Positions 8,957 through 17,772 of a stretch of DNA of 64,000 nt are shown here, in pieces; position 1 is the first letter of the stretch; each line of letters begins with the position of its first letter. The position numbers and the translations under genes were made by a program. The notes under the pieces are model-generated. The model saw only the letters and a list, made by a program, of their open reading frames with translations. It ran no database searches and had not been told where the DNA came from. Source of the DNA: Betaproteobacteria bacterium (GTDB lineage: Bacteria; Pseudomonadota; Gammaproteobacteria; Burkholderiales; Rhodocyclaceae); contig VEPL01000032.1 of the NCBI GenBank assembly GCA_012026885.1, positions 1 through 64,000 on the forward strand, given 5' to 3'.

Positions 8957-9711
8957 CCGGCATGCGTCAGTCCAATCGCCGACTCGCGCTACTGGCTTTG
9001 CTCCTCTCCGCCCTCGCCGCGACCCTGCTCGCCGTCTTCGAAAACAGCACCATCGACCTTCGTATCGCAGCGCTTTTCTACGATCCGGCCAGCCACGGCT
9101 TTCCTGCCCAGCACCAGGCCTTCTTCGAGAATTTCCTGCACCACGGGCTGAAGACGGCTTCCTATGCGGCGGGCGTCATTGCCCTCGGCGTCTGCTTTCT
9201 CGGCTGGCGTGGCGAACTGGCCTGGCTGCCGCGGCGCAATGCGCTGCTCGCTGCGCTCGGGATGCTCCTGATACCGCTCGTCATCGCCACCCTCAAGCAC
9301 CTGACCAACCGCCATTGCCCGTGGGATGTCATCGAATTCGGCGGCTATGCCCCCTACTTCGGCCTCTTCGCCAGCCCGCCCGACGACCTGGCGCGCGGCG
9401 TCTGCTTCCCGGCCGGTCATGCGGCGACCGGTTTTGCCTGGCTCGCCTGGGCTCCCGCGCTTTGGACAGTGGCACCACGGGCCGCGCGCGCAACGCTGGC
9501 GGCAGCACTGGCCGCCGGATTCCTCCTTGGCCTCGCCCGCATGGCGCAGGGCGCCCACTTCGCCTCGCACGTTCTCTGGTCGGCCTGGCTGGCCGCGGCG
9601 ATCAGCCTGATGCTGGCCGCCCTGCTGCGCGTTCCGCTGCAAGCGTCCGCACACCCGGCAACTCAACCCGGATCAGCGCCCCGCCAAGGCGCGGCGAGCG
9701 CCCTGCGCTGA
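8953..9711 (+). CDS. PAP2-family membrane phosphatase
   Basis: 252 residues with about six membrane helices. The PAP2 signature is present in modified form: KHLTNRHCP (first motif, RP spaced out), FPAGHAATG (second motif, PAGH) and ARMAQGAHFASH (third motif). These supply the Lys/Arg and two His residues expected for lipid-phosphate hydrolysis. Its ATG overlaps the eptA stop (ATGA), so the pair is probably translated together; PAP2 partners of EptA commonly act on lipid A or undecaprenyl phosphates. Its last 110 bases overlap the 3' end of the convergent histidine kinase gene. Confidence 0.88.
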   Translation: MTGMRQSNRRLALLALLLSALAATLLAVFENSTIDLRIAALFYDPASHGFPAQHQAFFENFLHHGLKTASYAAGVIALGVCFLGWRGELAWLPRRNALLAALGMLLIPLVIATLKHLTNRHCPWDVIEFGGYAPYFGLFASPPDDLARGVCFPAGHAATGFAWLAWAPALWTVAPRAARATLAAALAAGFLLGLARMAQGAHFASHVLWSAWLAAAISLMLAALLRVPLQASAHPATQPGSAPRQGAASALR

Positions 9712-11008
9712 CCGTTCCGCCATGCCGGCGGGCCACCGCACTGACGATGGCGAGGCCAAGGCCGCAACCGCCGGCCGGGCTGCCCGGTCGTTGATAGAAG
9801 CGCTCGAAAACCTTGGCCAACTCATCCGCAGGAATGCCCGTGCCGTCGTCCTCGACTGTCAGCCAGGCGCGATCCCCCTGCATGCCGCAGGACACCGTCA
9901 CCGTACCGCCCTCGGGCGCATGGCGGATCGCATTGTCGAGCAGATTGGCGAGCATCTCGTACAGCAGCACCTGGTTGCCGTGCACGCCCGCAGGGACCAA
10001 CTCGAAACCGAGGTCGATGCGGCGCGCGATGGCCGCCGGCAGCCAGGCCTCGGCCACCTCCGCGGCGACATCGGGCAGGGCGACCTCCGGCTCGGCGGCA
10101 GTGGCTTGCGGTTCGGCGCGCGCGAGGGCGAGAAGCTGTGCGACAAGGCGGGAAAGGCGCTCGGCTCCGGCAAGGATGCCCGCGAAGCGATCACGTGCCG
10201 CCGGCGGCGACTCTCTCGCCGCCGCCTCGATCTGGGCGCGCAGGGCGGCGATCGGCGTGCGCAACTGATGCGCAGCGTCGGACACGAAGTTGCGCTGGCT
10301 TTCCAGCGCCTCGGAAAGGCGGCGGAACAGGGCGTTGATCTCGGTCACTACCGGCAATATCTCTTCCGGCACCGGCACGGCGAGCGGCCGCAGGTCGTCG
10401 TGCGAGCGCCCCGCCAACTCGCTGCGGACGTCAGCGAGCGAGCGCAGGCCGGCGCTGACGCCGAACCAGACCACGGCCACCGTCACCGCCGCGAGCAACA
10501 ACTCGGGCAACAACATGCCGAGCAGGATCTCGCGTACCAGCGCATTGCGCTTGACCAGCGTCTCGGCAGCCAGCACGGTCAGCCGCCGGCCGGCAATCTG
10601 CCGCTCGAGCGCGGCCACACGCACCGGTTCGCCGGCGACGACGGCATCGAAGTAGAAGCGCCCTTCGTCGATGACCACGCGCGGCGCCGGTGGTGCGGGC
10701 AGCGGCAGCTCGGCATCGCCGTGGAGCAACTCGCCCCGGTCGCCGCGCACGGCGAAAAAGACGCGGTCGAACTTGTCCACGAGGAGCACGGCCAGCGCCT
10801 GGCCGGTCAGCCGCAATTCCGGCTGGCCGTCGACTTCCTGCACCTGCTCGGCCACCGCCAGCGCGGTATCGAACAGGGCGCGGTCATAGGCCTTGGTGGC
10901 ACTGCGCCAGGCCACCCAGTAGGCGGCGACTGCGCCGGCCAGCAGGAGTACCAGCATCGCCGGCACAAGGCGGCTGAGCAGCCGGGAACGCAGGCTGGTG
11001 GGCGTCAC
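9602..11008 (-). CDS. Sensor histidine kinase (TctE/QseC-like) beside the metal-efflux operon
   Basis: 468 residues from a GTG start. Membrane helices at about 14-34 and 165-185 enclose a periplasmic sensor domain; HAMP, HisKA (His247 in AAHQLRTP) and HATPase (NLLDNAIRHAP, DDGTGIP, GGCGLGLAIV) follow. It starts six bases after the stop of the response regulator gene at 11015. The divergent CzcCBA-type operon suggests it senses metal cations or envelope stress. Its final 110 bases run antisense into the PAP2 gene; the tail after VELPG is low-complexity. Confidence 0.92.
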   Translation of the reverse strand: MTPTSLRSRLLSRLVPAMLVLLLAGAVAAYWVAWRSATKAYDRALFDTALAVAEQVQEVDGQPELRLTGQALAVLLVDKFDRVFFAVRGDRGELLHGDAELPLPAPPAPRVVIDEGRFYFDAVVAGEPVRVAALERQIAGRRLTVLAAETLVKRNALVREILLGMLLPELLLAAVTVAVVWFGVSAGLRSLADVRSELAGRSHDDLRPLAVPVPEEILPVVTEINALFRRLSEALESQRNFVSDAAHQLRTPIAALRAQIEAAARESPPAARDRFAGILAGAERLSRLVAQLLALARAEPQATAAEPEVALPDVAAEVAEAWLPAAIARRIDLGFELVPAGVHGNQVLLYEMLANLLDNAIRHAPEGGTVTVSCGMQGDRAWLTVEDDGTGIPADELAKVFERFYQRPGSPAGGCGLGLAIVSAVARRHGGTVSAGRSPRLGGALIRVELPGVRTLAAERAAGRPASG

Positions 11009-11014
11009 CGCTGC

Positions 11015-11683
11015 CTAAGCCGGGCGTTCGAGGAAATAGCCGAGACCGCGCACGGTCCGGATGACGATCCCTCCGGGTTCGAGCTTGGCGCGCAGGCGGG
11101 AGACGAATTTCTCGACGGCGTTCGGGGTAATGTCGTCATCCCACGAGTAGAGCGCCTGGATCAGCTGTTCCTTGCTGACGATGCGGTTGGCACGCGGCAC
11201 CAGGTAGGCCAGCGCCTCCCACTCGCGGGCGGTGAGCTCGAGTGCTGCATCGCCCACCCACGCCCGCTTGCCGGTCACGTCGATACGCAAGCGGCCGATT
11301 TCCAGGGCCCCATCCGGCTGCCCACGCCCACGCCGCGCCAGTGCGCGGATGCGTGCCTCCAGTTCGGGCAGGGCGACCGGCTTGACAAGATAATCGTCGG
11401 CGCCGATGTCGAGCGCCCGGACGCGCTCCTCGAGGGCCAGCCTGGCCGACATGACGAGGACCGGCATCGTCTGCCGGCGGCCGCGCAGGCGGCGCAGGAG
11501 CTCGCTGCCGTCGAGGCCGGGCAGGCCGAGGTCAAGGATGGCGAGATCGTAATTCCCGGCCTGCAGGGCGGTGTCGGCAGCGAAGCCGTCGCTGGCGATG
11601 TCGATCGTGTGGTCCGACTGGCGCAAGGCACGGGCCAACCCGTCGGCAAGCAGGGCGTCGTCCTCGATGAGAAGAATGCGCAT
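11015..11683 (-). CDS. OmpR-family response regulator, divergent from the czcCBA-type operon
   Basis: 222 residues: receiver domain with phospho-acceptor Asp51 (LAILDLGLPGLDG), the conserved Lys in VKPV and a winged-helix C-terminal domain ending in TVRGLGYFLERPA. The ATG lies at 11683, right at the first of three 11-bp-spaced TGTCAG/GGTCAG repeats in the divergent promoter region, so autoregulation and control of the efflux operon are both likely. Resembles TctD/QseB/CzcR-type regulators; the exact effector metal cannot be read from sequence. Confidence 0.92.
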   Translation of the reverse strand: MRILLIEDDALLADGLARALRQSDHTIDIASDGFAADTALQAGNYDLAILDLGLPGLDGSELLRRLRGRRQTMPVLVMSARLALEERVRALDIGADDYLVKPVALPELEARIRALARRGRGQPDGALEIGRLRIDVTGKRAWVGDAALELTAREWEALAYLVPRANRIVSKEQLIQALYSWDDDITPNAVEKFVSRLRAKLEPGGIVIRTVRGLGYFLERPA

Positions 11684-11710
11684 GTCAGCTGGTTGTCAGG
11701 ATGTGGTCAG
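11683..11710. promoter_or_regulatory. Three 11-bp-periodic repeats between response regulator and efflux operon
   Basis: TGTCAG at 11683-11688, TGTCAG at 11694-11699 and GGTCAG at 11705-11710 are spaced by exactly 11 bases. On the other strand this reads CTGACA-N5-CTGACA with a third, weaker half-site. The layout matches OmpR-family regulator binding sites. It lies in the 69-bp divergent space between the regulator (11683) and the outer-membrane factor gene (11753). Confidence 0.6.
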
Positions 11711-11752
11711 CGGCTTTACATACGATACCACGTCCTCCGGATATCCCCCGCC

Positions 11753-12994
11753 ATGCGCCGCCTGCTCTTCGCAATACTGCTGTTACCGCTCGCCAGCCTG
11801 GCAGTCCCCCAGCGCCCGCTGACCCTGGCCGAGGCCGAGTCGCTGTGGGTCGAGCGAAACCGCGAGCTGCGCCTGGCCGAGACCGCGGTCGCCGGCGCCT
11901 CGGCCGACGTCAGCATCGCCGGACAGCGACCGAATCCGGAAATCTCGCTGAACACCCTGTCGATCAGCCCATCCGAGGGTTTCGGCGCCGGCCCGCTCAA
12001 GGACAAGAAGATGGACAGCATCCTGCGCGTCGAGCAGGTCGTCGAGCGCGGCGGCAAGCGCGACCTGCGCCTGCGCGGCGCCGAGGCGCGCCTGGCTGCC
12101 GCCCGCCTCGAGCTCGACGCAGCCACGCGACAGCAACGCGCCACCCTGCATGCCGCCTACTACGCACTGCACCTGGCCCAGGACCGGCAGACGATCGCCC
12201 GCGAGACAGCCGCCCTTTATGAACGGGGCGCCGTTGCCGGACGCCTGCGTCAGAAGGCCGGCGACATCTCGCCGGTCGAGCTGACCCGCCTCGAGATCGA
12301 TCAGGCCCGGGCCACCGCTGACGTACGCCAGGCCGAAGCCGAACACGTGCAGGCCCAGCAGACCCTCGCCTACCTGATCGGTGCCGAAGCGGAAGCCGAA
12401 GGCCTCGTCGCTGCCGACCCCTGGCCCGGCGCCGACGACGCGCCGCTCGCCGAAGCGACGCCGGACCGTCGCCCCGAAGTGGAAGCGGCGGCGCGCCGGG
12501 TGGCCGCGGCCGAAGCCGAGCGCGACCTGGCCCACACGCGCAAGACACGCGACCTGACGGTCGGCTTCCAGCTCGAGCGCAACCTCCAGAATGCCCCGAC
12601 CAACAGCTTCGGCGTCGGCGTCAGCGTGCCGCTGTTCATCTGGCACGAATACGAAGGCGACATCGCGCGCGCCGAAGCCGACCTCGAAACGGCACGCGTC
12701 CAGCACGCCCAGCTGCGCGCGCTCGCCGCGGGGCGCATCGCGGTCGCACGCAGTGCCCTGCTCGCCGCCCGCGACCGCCTGCGCCGGCTGGCCGGCAGCC
12801 TGCTCGACGACGCCGAGCGCGTCGCCCGCGCATCCGAGCTGGCTTACAGCAAGGGCGCCATCGGTCTGACCGACCTGCTCGACGCGCGCCGGACCCTGCG
12901 CCAAGTGCGCAGCGATGCCGCCGCCGCCCGTGCCGACTACGCCCGCGCCCTTTCCGACTGGCAGAGCCAGATCGATCCCAGGAACACACCATGA
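11753..12994 (+). CDS. czcC: Outer membrane efflux protein, TolC/CzcC family
   Basis: 413 residues: signal peptide (about 1-17) and a TolC-like fold with two long coiled-coil repeats rich in Ala, Arg and Glu. It forms the outer-membrane channel of the RND efflux complex encoded by the next two genes, whose adaptor gene overlaps its 3' end by four bases. An open frame extending upstream to 9722 merely crosses the antisense of the two-component genes, so the ATG at 11753 is the start. The symbol reflects family and operon context; substrate is not proven. Confidence 0.88.
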   Translation: MRRLLFAILLLPLASLAVPQRPLTLAEAESLWVERNRELRLAETAVAGASADVSIAGQRPNPEISLNTLSISPSEGFGAGPLKDKKMDSILRVEQVVERGGKRDLRLRGAEARLAAARLELDAATRQQRATLHAAYYALHLAQDRQTIARETAALYERGAVAGRLRQKAGDISPVELTRLEIDQARATADVRQAEAEHVQAQQTLAYLIGAEAEAEGLVAADPWPGADDAPLAEATPDRRPEVEAAARRVAAAEAERDLAHTRKTRDLTVGFQLERNLQNAPTNSFGVGVSVPLFIWHEYEGDIARAEADLETARVQHAQLRALAAGRIAVARSALLAARDRLRRLAGSLLDDAERVARASELAYSKGAIGLTDLLDARRTLRQVRSDAAAARADYARALSDWQSQIDPRNTP

Positions 12995-14103
12995 GCCGCG
13001 CCACCTTTCTCGCCTCCCTCCTGTTCGCCCTGCTCGCCGCCTGCTCGCGCGAGCCGGAGCCACCGCGTCCCGCGGCCGTGCGCGTCGAAGGCAACATCGC
13101 CATCCTGGCCGATCCCGAAGCGGCGGGATTTCTCAGCCTGGCGGCAGCGGAGCGCGACCGCGGCGGCATGTTGCGCCTGCCCGGCCGCCTTGTCTGGAAT
13201 GATGAGCGCACCGCCCGCGTGACCCCCCAGGTCGCCGGGCGTGTGCAGCGTGTCGCGGTCGACCTCGGGGAAACGGTCAAATCCGGCGATGCACTCGCCA
13301 CACTGGGCTCGCCCGACTACGGACAGGCCCGCGCCGATGCCCGCAAGGCAACCGCCGATGTCCGCGTCGCCGAGCAGGCGCTGGCCCGCGCCCGCACGCT
13401 GCGCGAGGCCGGCATCGTCGCCGAGAAGGACTGGGAGCAGAGCGAAGCCGCAGCGGCTTCGGCGCGCGCCGAAGCCGAGCGGGCCGGCCGCCGCCTCGCC
13501 ATGCTGGGCGGCGATGGCGACGGCAGCTATGTGCTGCGCAGTCCGCTGACGGGAGTCGTCGTCGAGCGCAACATCGGCCCGGGCACCGAGTTCCGGCCCG
13601 AGCAGGGCGGCCCGCCGCTCTTCGTCATTACCGATCCCACCCGCCTCTGGCTGCTCCTCGATGCCGGGGAAGGGGACGTCGCCGCGCTCAAGCCGGGCGA
13701 ATCGATCAGCTTCGAGGCGCGCAACTATCCGGGCGAACGCTTCGCCGGCGTCATTCGCCGCGTCGCCGACCTGATCGACCCGACCACCCGGACCATCAAG
13801 GTGCGTGCCGAAGTCGACAACCCCGACCGCCGCCTCAAGGGCGAGATGTTCGTCCACGCGCTGGTCGAGGTGCCGCCGGCCGCAGCCGTGCGCGTTCCCG
13901 TCAACGCCGTGTTTCTCGTCGGCTCGCGCCACTATGTCTTCGTTGCAGAGGGCAACGGCCGTTTCCGCCGCCAGCCTGTCGAGGCCGGCAACAGCCGTGA
14001 CGGCCTGGTCGAAGTCAGGAGCGGTGTCAGGGAAGGCGAGCAGGTCGTCGTCGAGGGCACACTCAACCTGCTCAAGTTCTTCAAGGCGGACGCTCCGCAA
14101 TGA
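12991..14103 (+). CDS. czcB: RND efflux periplasmic adaptor (CzcB-like lipoprotein)
   Basis: 370 residues. A lipoprotein signal ends in LLAAC (Cys about 18). Then come a short barrel segment, the lipoyl/hairpin region (VTPQVAGRVQRVAVDLGE) and a beta-barrel/membrane-proximal part typical of membrane fusion proteins. It bridges the inner-membrane pump and outer-membrane channel. Both neighbours overlap it by four bases. There is no His-rich N-terminal metal-binding stretch as in the Cupriavidus CzcB, so metal specificity is open. Confidence 0.9.
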   Translation: MSRATFLASLLFALLAACSREPEPPRPAAVRVEGNIAILADPEAAGFLSLAAAERDRGGMLRLPGRLVWNDERTARVTPQVAGRVQRVAVDLGETVKSGDALATLGSPDYGQARADARKATADVRVAEQALARARTLREAGIVAEKDWEQSEAAAASARAEAERAGRRLAMLGGDGDGSYVLRSPLTGVVVERNIGPGTEFRPEQGGPPLFVITDPTRLWLLLDAGEGDVAALKPGESISFEARNYPGERFAGVIRRVADLIDPTTRTIKVRAEVDNPDRRLKGEMFVHALVEVPPAAAVRVPVNAVFLVGSRHYVFVAEGNGRFRRQPVEAGNSRDGLVEVRSGVREGEQVVVEGTLNLLKFFKADAPQ

Positions 14104-17100
14104 TCAAGCGCATCGTCCAGTTCGCGCTGAACGAACCCCTTTTCGTCCTGCTCGGGCTGCTCCTCTTCATCGGCGGCGGCATCGCCGCCTTCCGTGCGCT
14201 GCCGATCGAAGCCTTCCCCGATGTCACCGACACCCAGGTGACGGTCATCACCCTCTTTCCCGGGCGGGCGCCGGAGGAAGTCGAAAAGCAGGTCACCGTC
14301 CCGCTCGAGATCGCGCTGGCGGGCGTGCCCAATTCGATCCGGATGTTCTCGCACACGCAGTTCGGCCTCTCCTTCATCGTCGTCACCTTCGACGAAAAGC
14401 CAAGCCTGTTCATGGCCCGCCAACTGGTCGAGGAGCGCCTGCGCGGACTCGACCTGCCGCCCGGCATCGAACCGGAGCTGGCGCCGCCGGCGACCGCCAC
14501 CGGCGAGATTTTCCGCTACCGGCTGGAGGCACCCGGCCTCAAGCCGACCGAGACGCGCGCCATCCAGGACTGGCTGGTCACGCGCCAGCTCAAGCAGGTG
14601 TCCGGCATCGCCGACGTCGTCTCGCTCGGTGGCCCGATCCGCCAGTACGAAGTGCGGCCGGACCTGACCCGGCTGCGCGACTACAAGCTCACCATCGGGC
14701 AACTCTACGGCGCCCTGCAGCGCGCCAACGCCAACGCCGGTGGCGGTTCGGTGGCCCAGGGCCGGCAGCAGTACCTGATCCGCTCGATCGGCCTCATGCG
14801 TTCGTCCGCCGACATCGGCCAGGTGGTGGTCGCCGAAAACAAGGGCACACCGATACTCGTGCGCGACGTCGCCGAAGTCGTCGAGTCGCGCGTGCCGCCC
14901 CAGGGCATCGTCGGCTACAGCGACGCCGACGGCGATCAGGACGATGTCGTTTCCGGCATCGTCCTGTTGCGCAAGGACGAGAACCCGTCGCAGGTGCTCG
15001 ATGCCCTCAAGGCCCGCATCGATGCGCTCAACGCCGGCGGGCTGCCACAGGGCGTGAGCATCGTGCCCTACTACGACCGCTCGTGGCTGATCGGCAAGAC
15101 CCTGCGCACAGTCTTCAGCAACCTGCTCGAGGGTGCGCTGCTGGTCACGCTCGTGCTCTACCTGTTCCTCGCCGACCTGCGTGCCGCCGCCATCGTTGCG
15201 TCGATCATCCCGCTGGCCCTGCTCGGGACCTTCATCGGCCTGACGCTGGCCGGCATCCCGGCCAACCTGCTATCGCTCGGTGCCATGGACTTCGGCATCA
15301 TCGTCGACGGGGCGGTGATCGTCATCGAGAACATCTTCCGGCGCCTGGGCGAAGCCCAGAAGGACGAGGATCACCGGCCGCAGCCGCGCACCATCCTCGA
15401 GGCGGTGGTCGAGGTCGGCCGGCCGACCGTGTTCTCGATGATCATCATCATCGTCGCTCACCTGCCGATCTTCACGATGCAGCGGCACGAGGGCAAGATT
15501 TTCGCGCCGATGGCCTATTCCGTCGTCGCCGCGCTGGTGACCTCGCTGGTGCTGTCGCTGACCCTGGTTCCCTTCCTCAGCAAGATCGCCTTCCGCACCA
15601 ATGTCCCGCACGAGGAAACGCAGTTGATGCGCTGGTTCATGAACCGCTACGAGCCGGCGCTGAAGTGGGTTCTGGCCAACACGCGACGGGTGTTGGTCGC
15701 CGCGCTTGTTGCGCTAGGCGTCACCGTCGCCGCGGTGCCGCAACTGGGTACCGAATTCCTGCCGGAGCTGAACGAGGGTTCGATCTGGATCAACATCACG
15801 TTGCCGGTTTCGGTCTCGGTCGACGAGGCGCGCGCCGACCTGCGCCAGCTGCGCCGCGTCGTGGCCGGCTTTCCCGAGGTCAATGCGGTCGTCTCCAAGG
15901 GCGGCCGCCCCGAGGACGGTACCGACCCGAAGAACATCAACATGACCGAAATGCTGGTCGACCTGAAGCCGGAGAGCGAGTGGCGCAAGGGCATGACCAA
16001 GGACAAGCTGGTGCGCGAGATGGAGGACAAGCTCAACGACCTCCCCGGCATCGAACCGACCTTCAGCCAGCCGGTGCGCGACCAGATCCTCGAGTCGATC
16101 TCGCAGATCGACGGCCAGATCGTCGTCAAGCTGTTCGGCGACGATCTGGCCACGCTGCGCGCCAACGCCGGCCAACTGCTCGAGCGCATCAACAAGGTCC
16201 CCGGCGTCATTCGCGCCTTCGTCGACCGCGACGGCGAATTGCCGCAGTACCGCCTCGAGATCGACCGCGCCGCAGCGGCACGCTACGGCCTCAATGTGGC
16301 CGACGTCCAGGATGTCGTCGAAACCGCGCTCGCCGGCAAGGTCGCCACCGAGCTGTGGGAAGGCGAGCGCCACTTCAGCGTCGTCGTCCGCCTCGAGGAA
16401 TCCGCCCGCCAGCTCGACCGGCTCAAGGAAATACTGGTACCTGCACCATCCGGTGCGCAGATCCCTCTTGCCGAACTGGTCGCTTTCAAGCCGGGCAGTG
16501 GCGCCATGAACATCGCCCGCGAATCGGGTCAGCGCGTGATTGCCATCGGCGTCTTCATCCGCGACCGCGACATGGGCAGCGTCGTCGCCGACATGCAAAA
16601 GGCGGCAGCCGACATCAAGCTGCCGCGCGGCAACACCATCACCTGGTCCGGCGAATTCGAGAATCAGGAACGGGCGATGAAGCGCCTGATGCTGGTCGTG
16701 CCGCTGTCGATCCTGCTGATCTTCGTTCTCCTCTTCGATGCCTTCGAGTCCTTCCGCGACGCCCTGATCATCATCTGCAACATCCCCTTCGCGCTGATCG
16801 GCGGGGTCTTCGCGCTGCTGCTGTCGGGCATCCCGCTCTCGGTCTCGGCAGCCATCGGCTTCATCGCGCTGTTCGGCCAGGCAGTGCTCAACGGGGTCGT
16901 CATGGTCAGCTACATCAACCAGCTCAGGAAGCAGGGACTGGACAGCGGTGAGGCCATTTTCCAGGGCGCCCTGTCACGCCTGCGCACGGTCCTGATGACC
17001 GCCTTCCTCGCCATGCTCGGCCTCCTGCCGATGGCGCTCTCGCGCGGGATCGGCTCCGAGACGCAGCGGCCACTGGCACTCGTCGTCATCGGCGGACTGA

Positions 17101-17189
17101 TCACCGCAACGCTGCTCACCCTCTTCGTCCTGCCGGCCCTGTGCAAGTTCGTCGCCACGAATCCGCGCCTGGCGCGCGCCCTGCACTGA
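14100..17189 (+). CDS. czcA: RND heavy-metal efflux pump (CzcA/HME family)
   Basis: 1029 residues with twelve predicted membrane helices and two large periplasmic loops. The TM4 proton-relay motif is DFGIIVDGAVIVIEN (about 397-411), the form associated with divalent-cation (Co/Zn/Cd-type) HME pumps rather than the Cu/Ag type. Length is normal for the family. It is the third gene of a four-base-overlapping czcC-B-A unit opposite a two-component system. Proton-driven export from periplasm or inner membrane to outside is expected; which metal is moved is not visible. Confidence 0.92.
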   Translation: MIKRIVQFALNEPLFVLLGLLLFIGGGIAAFRALPIEAFPDVTDTQVTVITLFPGRAPEEVEKQVTVPLEIALAGVPNSIRMFSHTQFGLSFIVVTFDEKPSLFMARQLVEERLRGLDLPPGIEPELAPPATATGEIFRYRLEAPGLKPTETRAIQDWLVTRQLKQVSGIADVVSLGGPIRQYEVRPDLTRLRDYKLTIGQLYGALQRANANAGGGSVAQGRQQYLIRSIGLMRSSADIGQVVVAENKGTPILVRDVAEVVESRVPPQGIVGYSDADGDQDDVVSGIVLLRKDENPSQVLDALKARIDALNAGGLPQGVSIVPYYDRSWLIGKTLRTVFSNLLEGALLVTLVLYLFLADLRAAAIVASIIPLALLGTFIGLTLAGIPANLLSLGAMDFGIIVDGAVIVIENIFRRLGEAQKDEDHRPQPRTILEAVVEVGRPTVFSMIIIIVAHLPIFTMQRHEGKIFAPMAYSVVAALVTSLVLSLTLVPFLSKIAFRTNVPHEETQLMRWFMNRYEPALKWVLANTRRVLVAALVALGVTVAAVPQLGTEFLPELNEGSIWINITLPVSVSVDEARADLRQLRRVVAGFPEVNAVVSKGGRPEDGTDPKNINMTEMLVDLKPESEWRKGMTKDKLVREMEDKLNDLPGIEPTFSQPVRDQILESISQIDGQIVVKLFGDDLATLRANAGQLLERINKVPGVIRAFVDRDGELPQYRLEIDRAAAARYGLNVADVQDVVETALAGKVATELWEGERHFSVVVRLEESARQLDRLKEILVPAPSGAQIPLAELVAFKPGSGAMNIARESGQRVIAIGVFIRDRDMGSVVADMQKAAADIKLPRGNTITWSGEFENQERAMKRLMLVVPLSILLIFVLLFDAFESFRDALIIICNIPFALIGGVFALLLSGIPLSVSAAIGFIALFGQAVLNGVVMVSYINQLRKQGLDSGEAIFQGALSRLRTVLMTAFLAMLGLLPMALSRGIGSETQRPLALVVIGGLITATLLTLFVLPALCKFVATNPRLARALH

Positions 17190-17190
17190 A

Positions 17191-17772
17191 GTGAAGGACA
17201 CTGTGGCCCGCGCCTTCGCCAACCGCGTCCTCGCGCTCTGCCTGGCCCTGGTCGCCGGCACAGTCGGCGCCATGACGGTCGACGAAGAGAGCGTCGCGGT
17301 CGACCTGCGCGACGGACTCTATACCGGCACATTGCAACTGCAGCTGCGGGTCCCGGAAATGTTGGCCCGGGCGGTGCTGACCGACTTCGACAACATGGCG
17401 CGCTTCATGCCGGGGCTGCGCAGCAGCCGCGTCATCACGCGCGAGGGCAACGCCTGGCATGTCGCCCAGGAAGGGCGCGCCGATTTTGGTCCCTTCGCCC
17501 TCCCTTTCCAGTCCGAGCGGCGCGTCGAGCAGATGGCGGACGGCAGCCTCGTCGCCACCGCGCTCTCCGGATCGACGCGGCACATGCGCAGCGTGCTGCG
17601 CCTGCATGCGACCGGGCCGACCTCGGTTCAGCTCGACTACCGCATCGAGATGATCCCGGCAGTGTGGATACCCGGCTCGGTCGGCGTCGCCTTCCTGCGA
17701 CACGAACTGGCCGACCAGTTCACCGCGTTGTCTACCGAAATGGAGCGCCGCCAGAAAGCCACTCCGCACTGA
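17191..17772 (+). CDS. Exported SRPBCC/cyclase-like protein
   Basis: 193 residues from a GTG start one base after the czcA stop, so it is probably co-transcribed with the efflux genes. A signal peptide (about 1-27, ending near GAMTV) precedes a START/SRPBCC-like fold: LQLRVPEMLARAVLTDFDNMA matches the helix-loop found in polyketide-cyclase/COQ10-type proteins. SRPBCC proteins hold hydrophobic ligands. Periplasmic location beside a metal efflux system is unusual, and the ligand is unknown. Its last 41 bases overlap the convergent gene at 17732. Confidence 0.75.
   Translation: MKDTVARAFANRVLALCLALVAGTVGAMTVDEESVAVDLRDGLYTGTLQLQLRVPEMLARAVLTDFDNMARFMPGLRSSRVITREGNAWHVAQEGRADFGPFALPFQSERRVEQMADGSLVATALSGSTRHMRSVLRLHATGPTSVQLDYRIEMIPAVWIPGSVGVAFLRHELADQFTALSTEMERRQKATPH

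Noticed and set aside
9722-11752. Long plus-strand open frame fused in frame to the czcC-like gene
   Set aside because: It runs antisense through the kinase and regulator genes and has the low-complexity composition of GC-rich shadow frames; the real start with signal peptide is at 11753.
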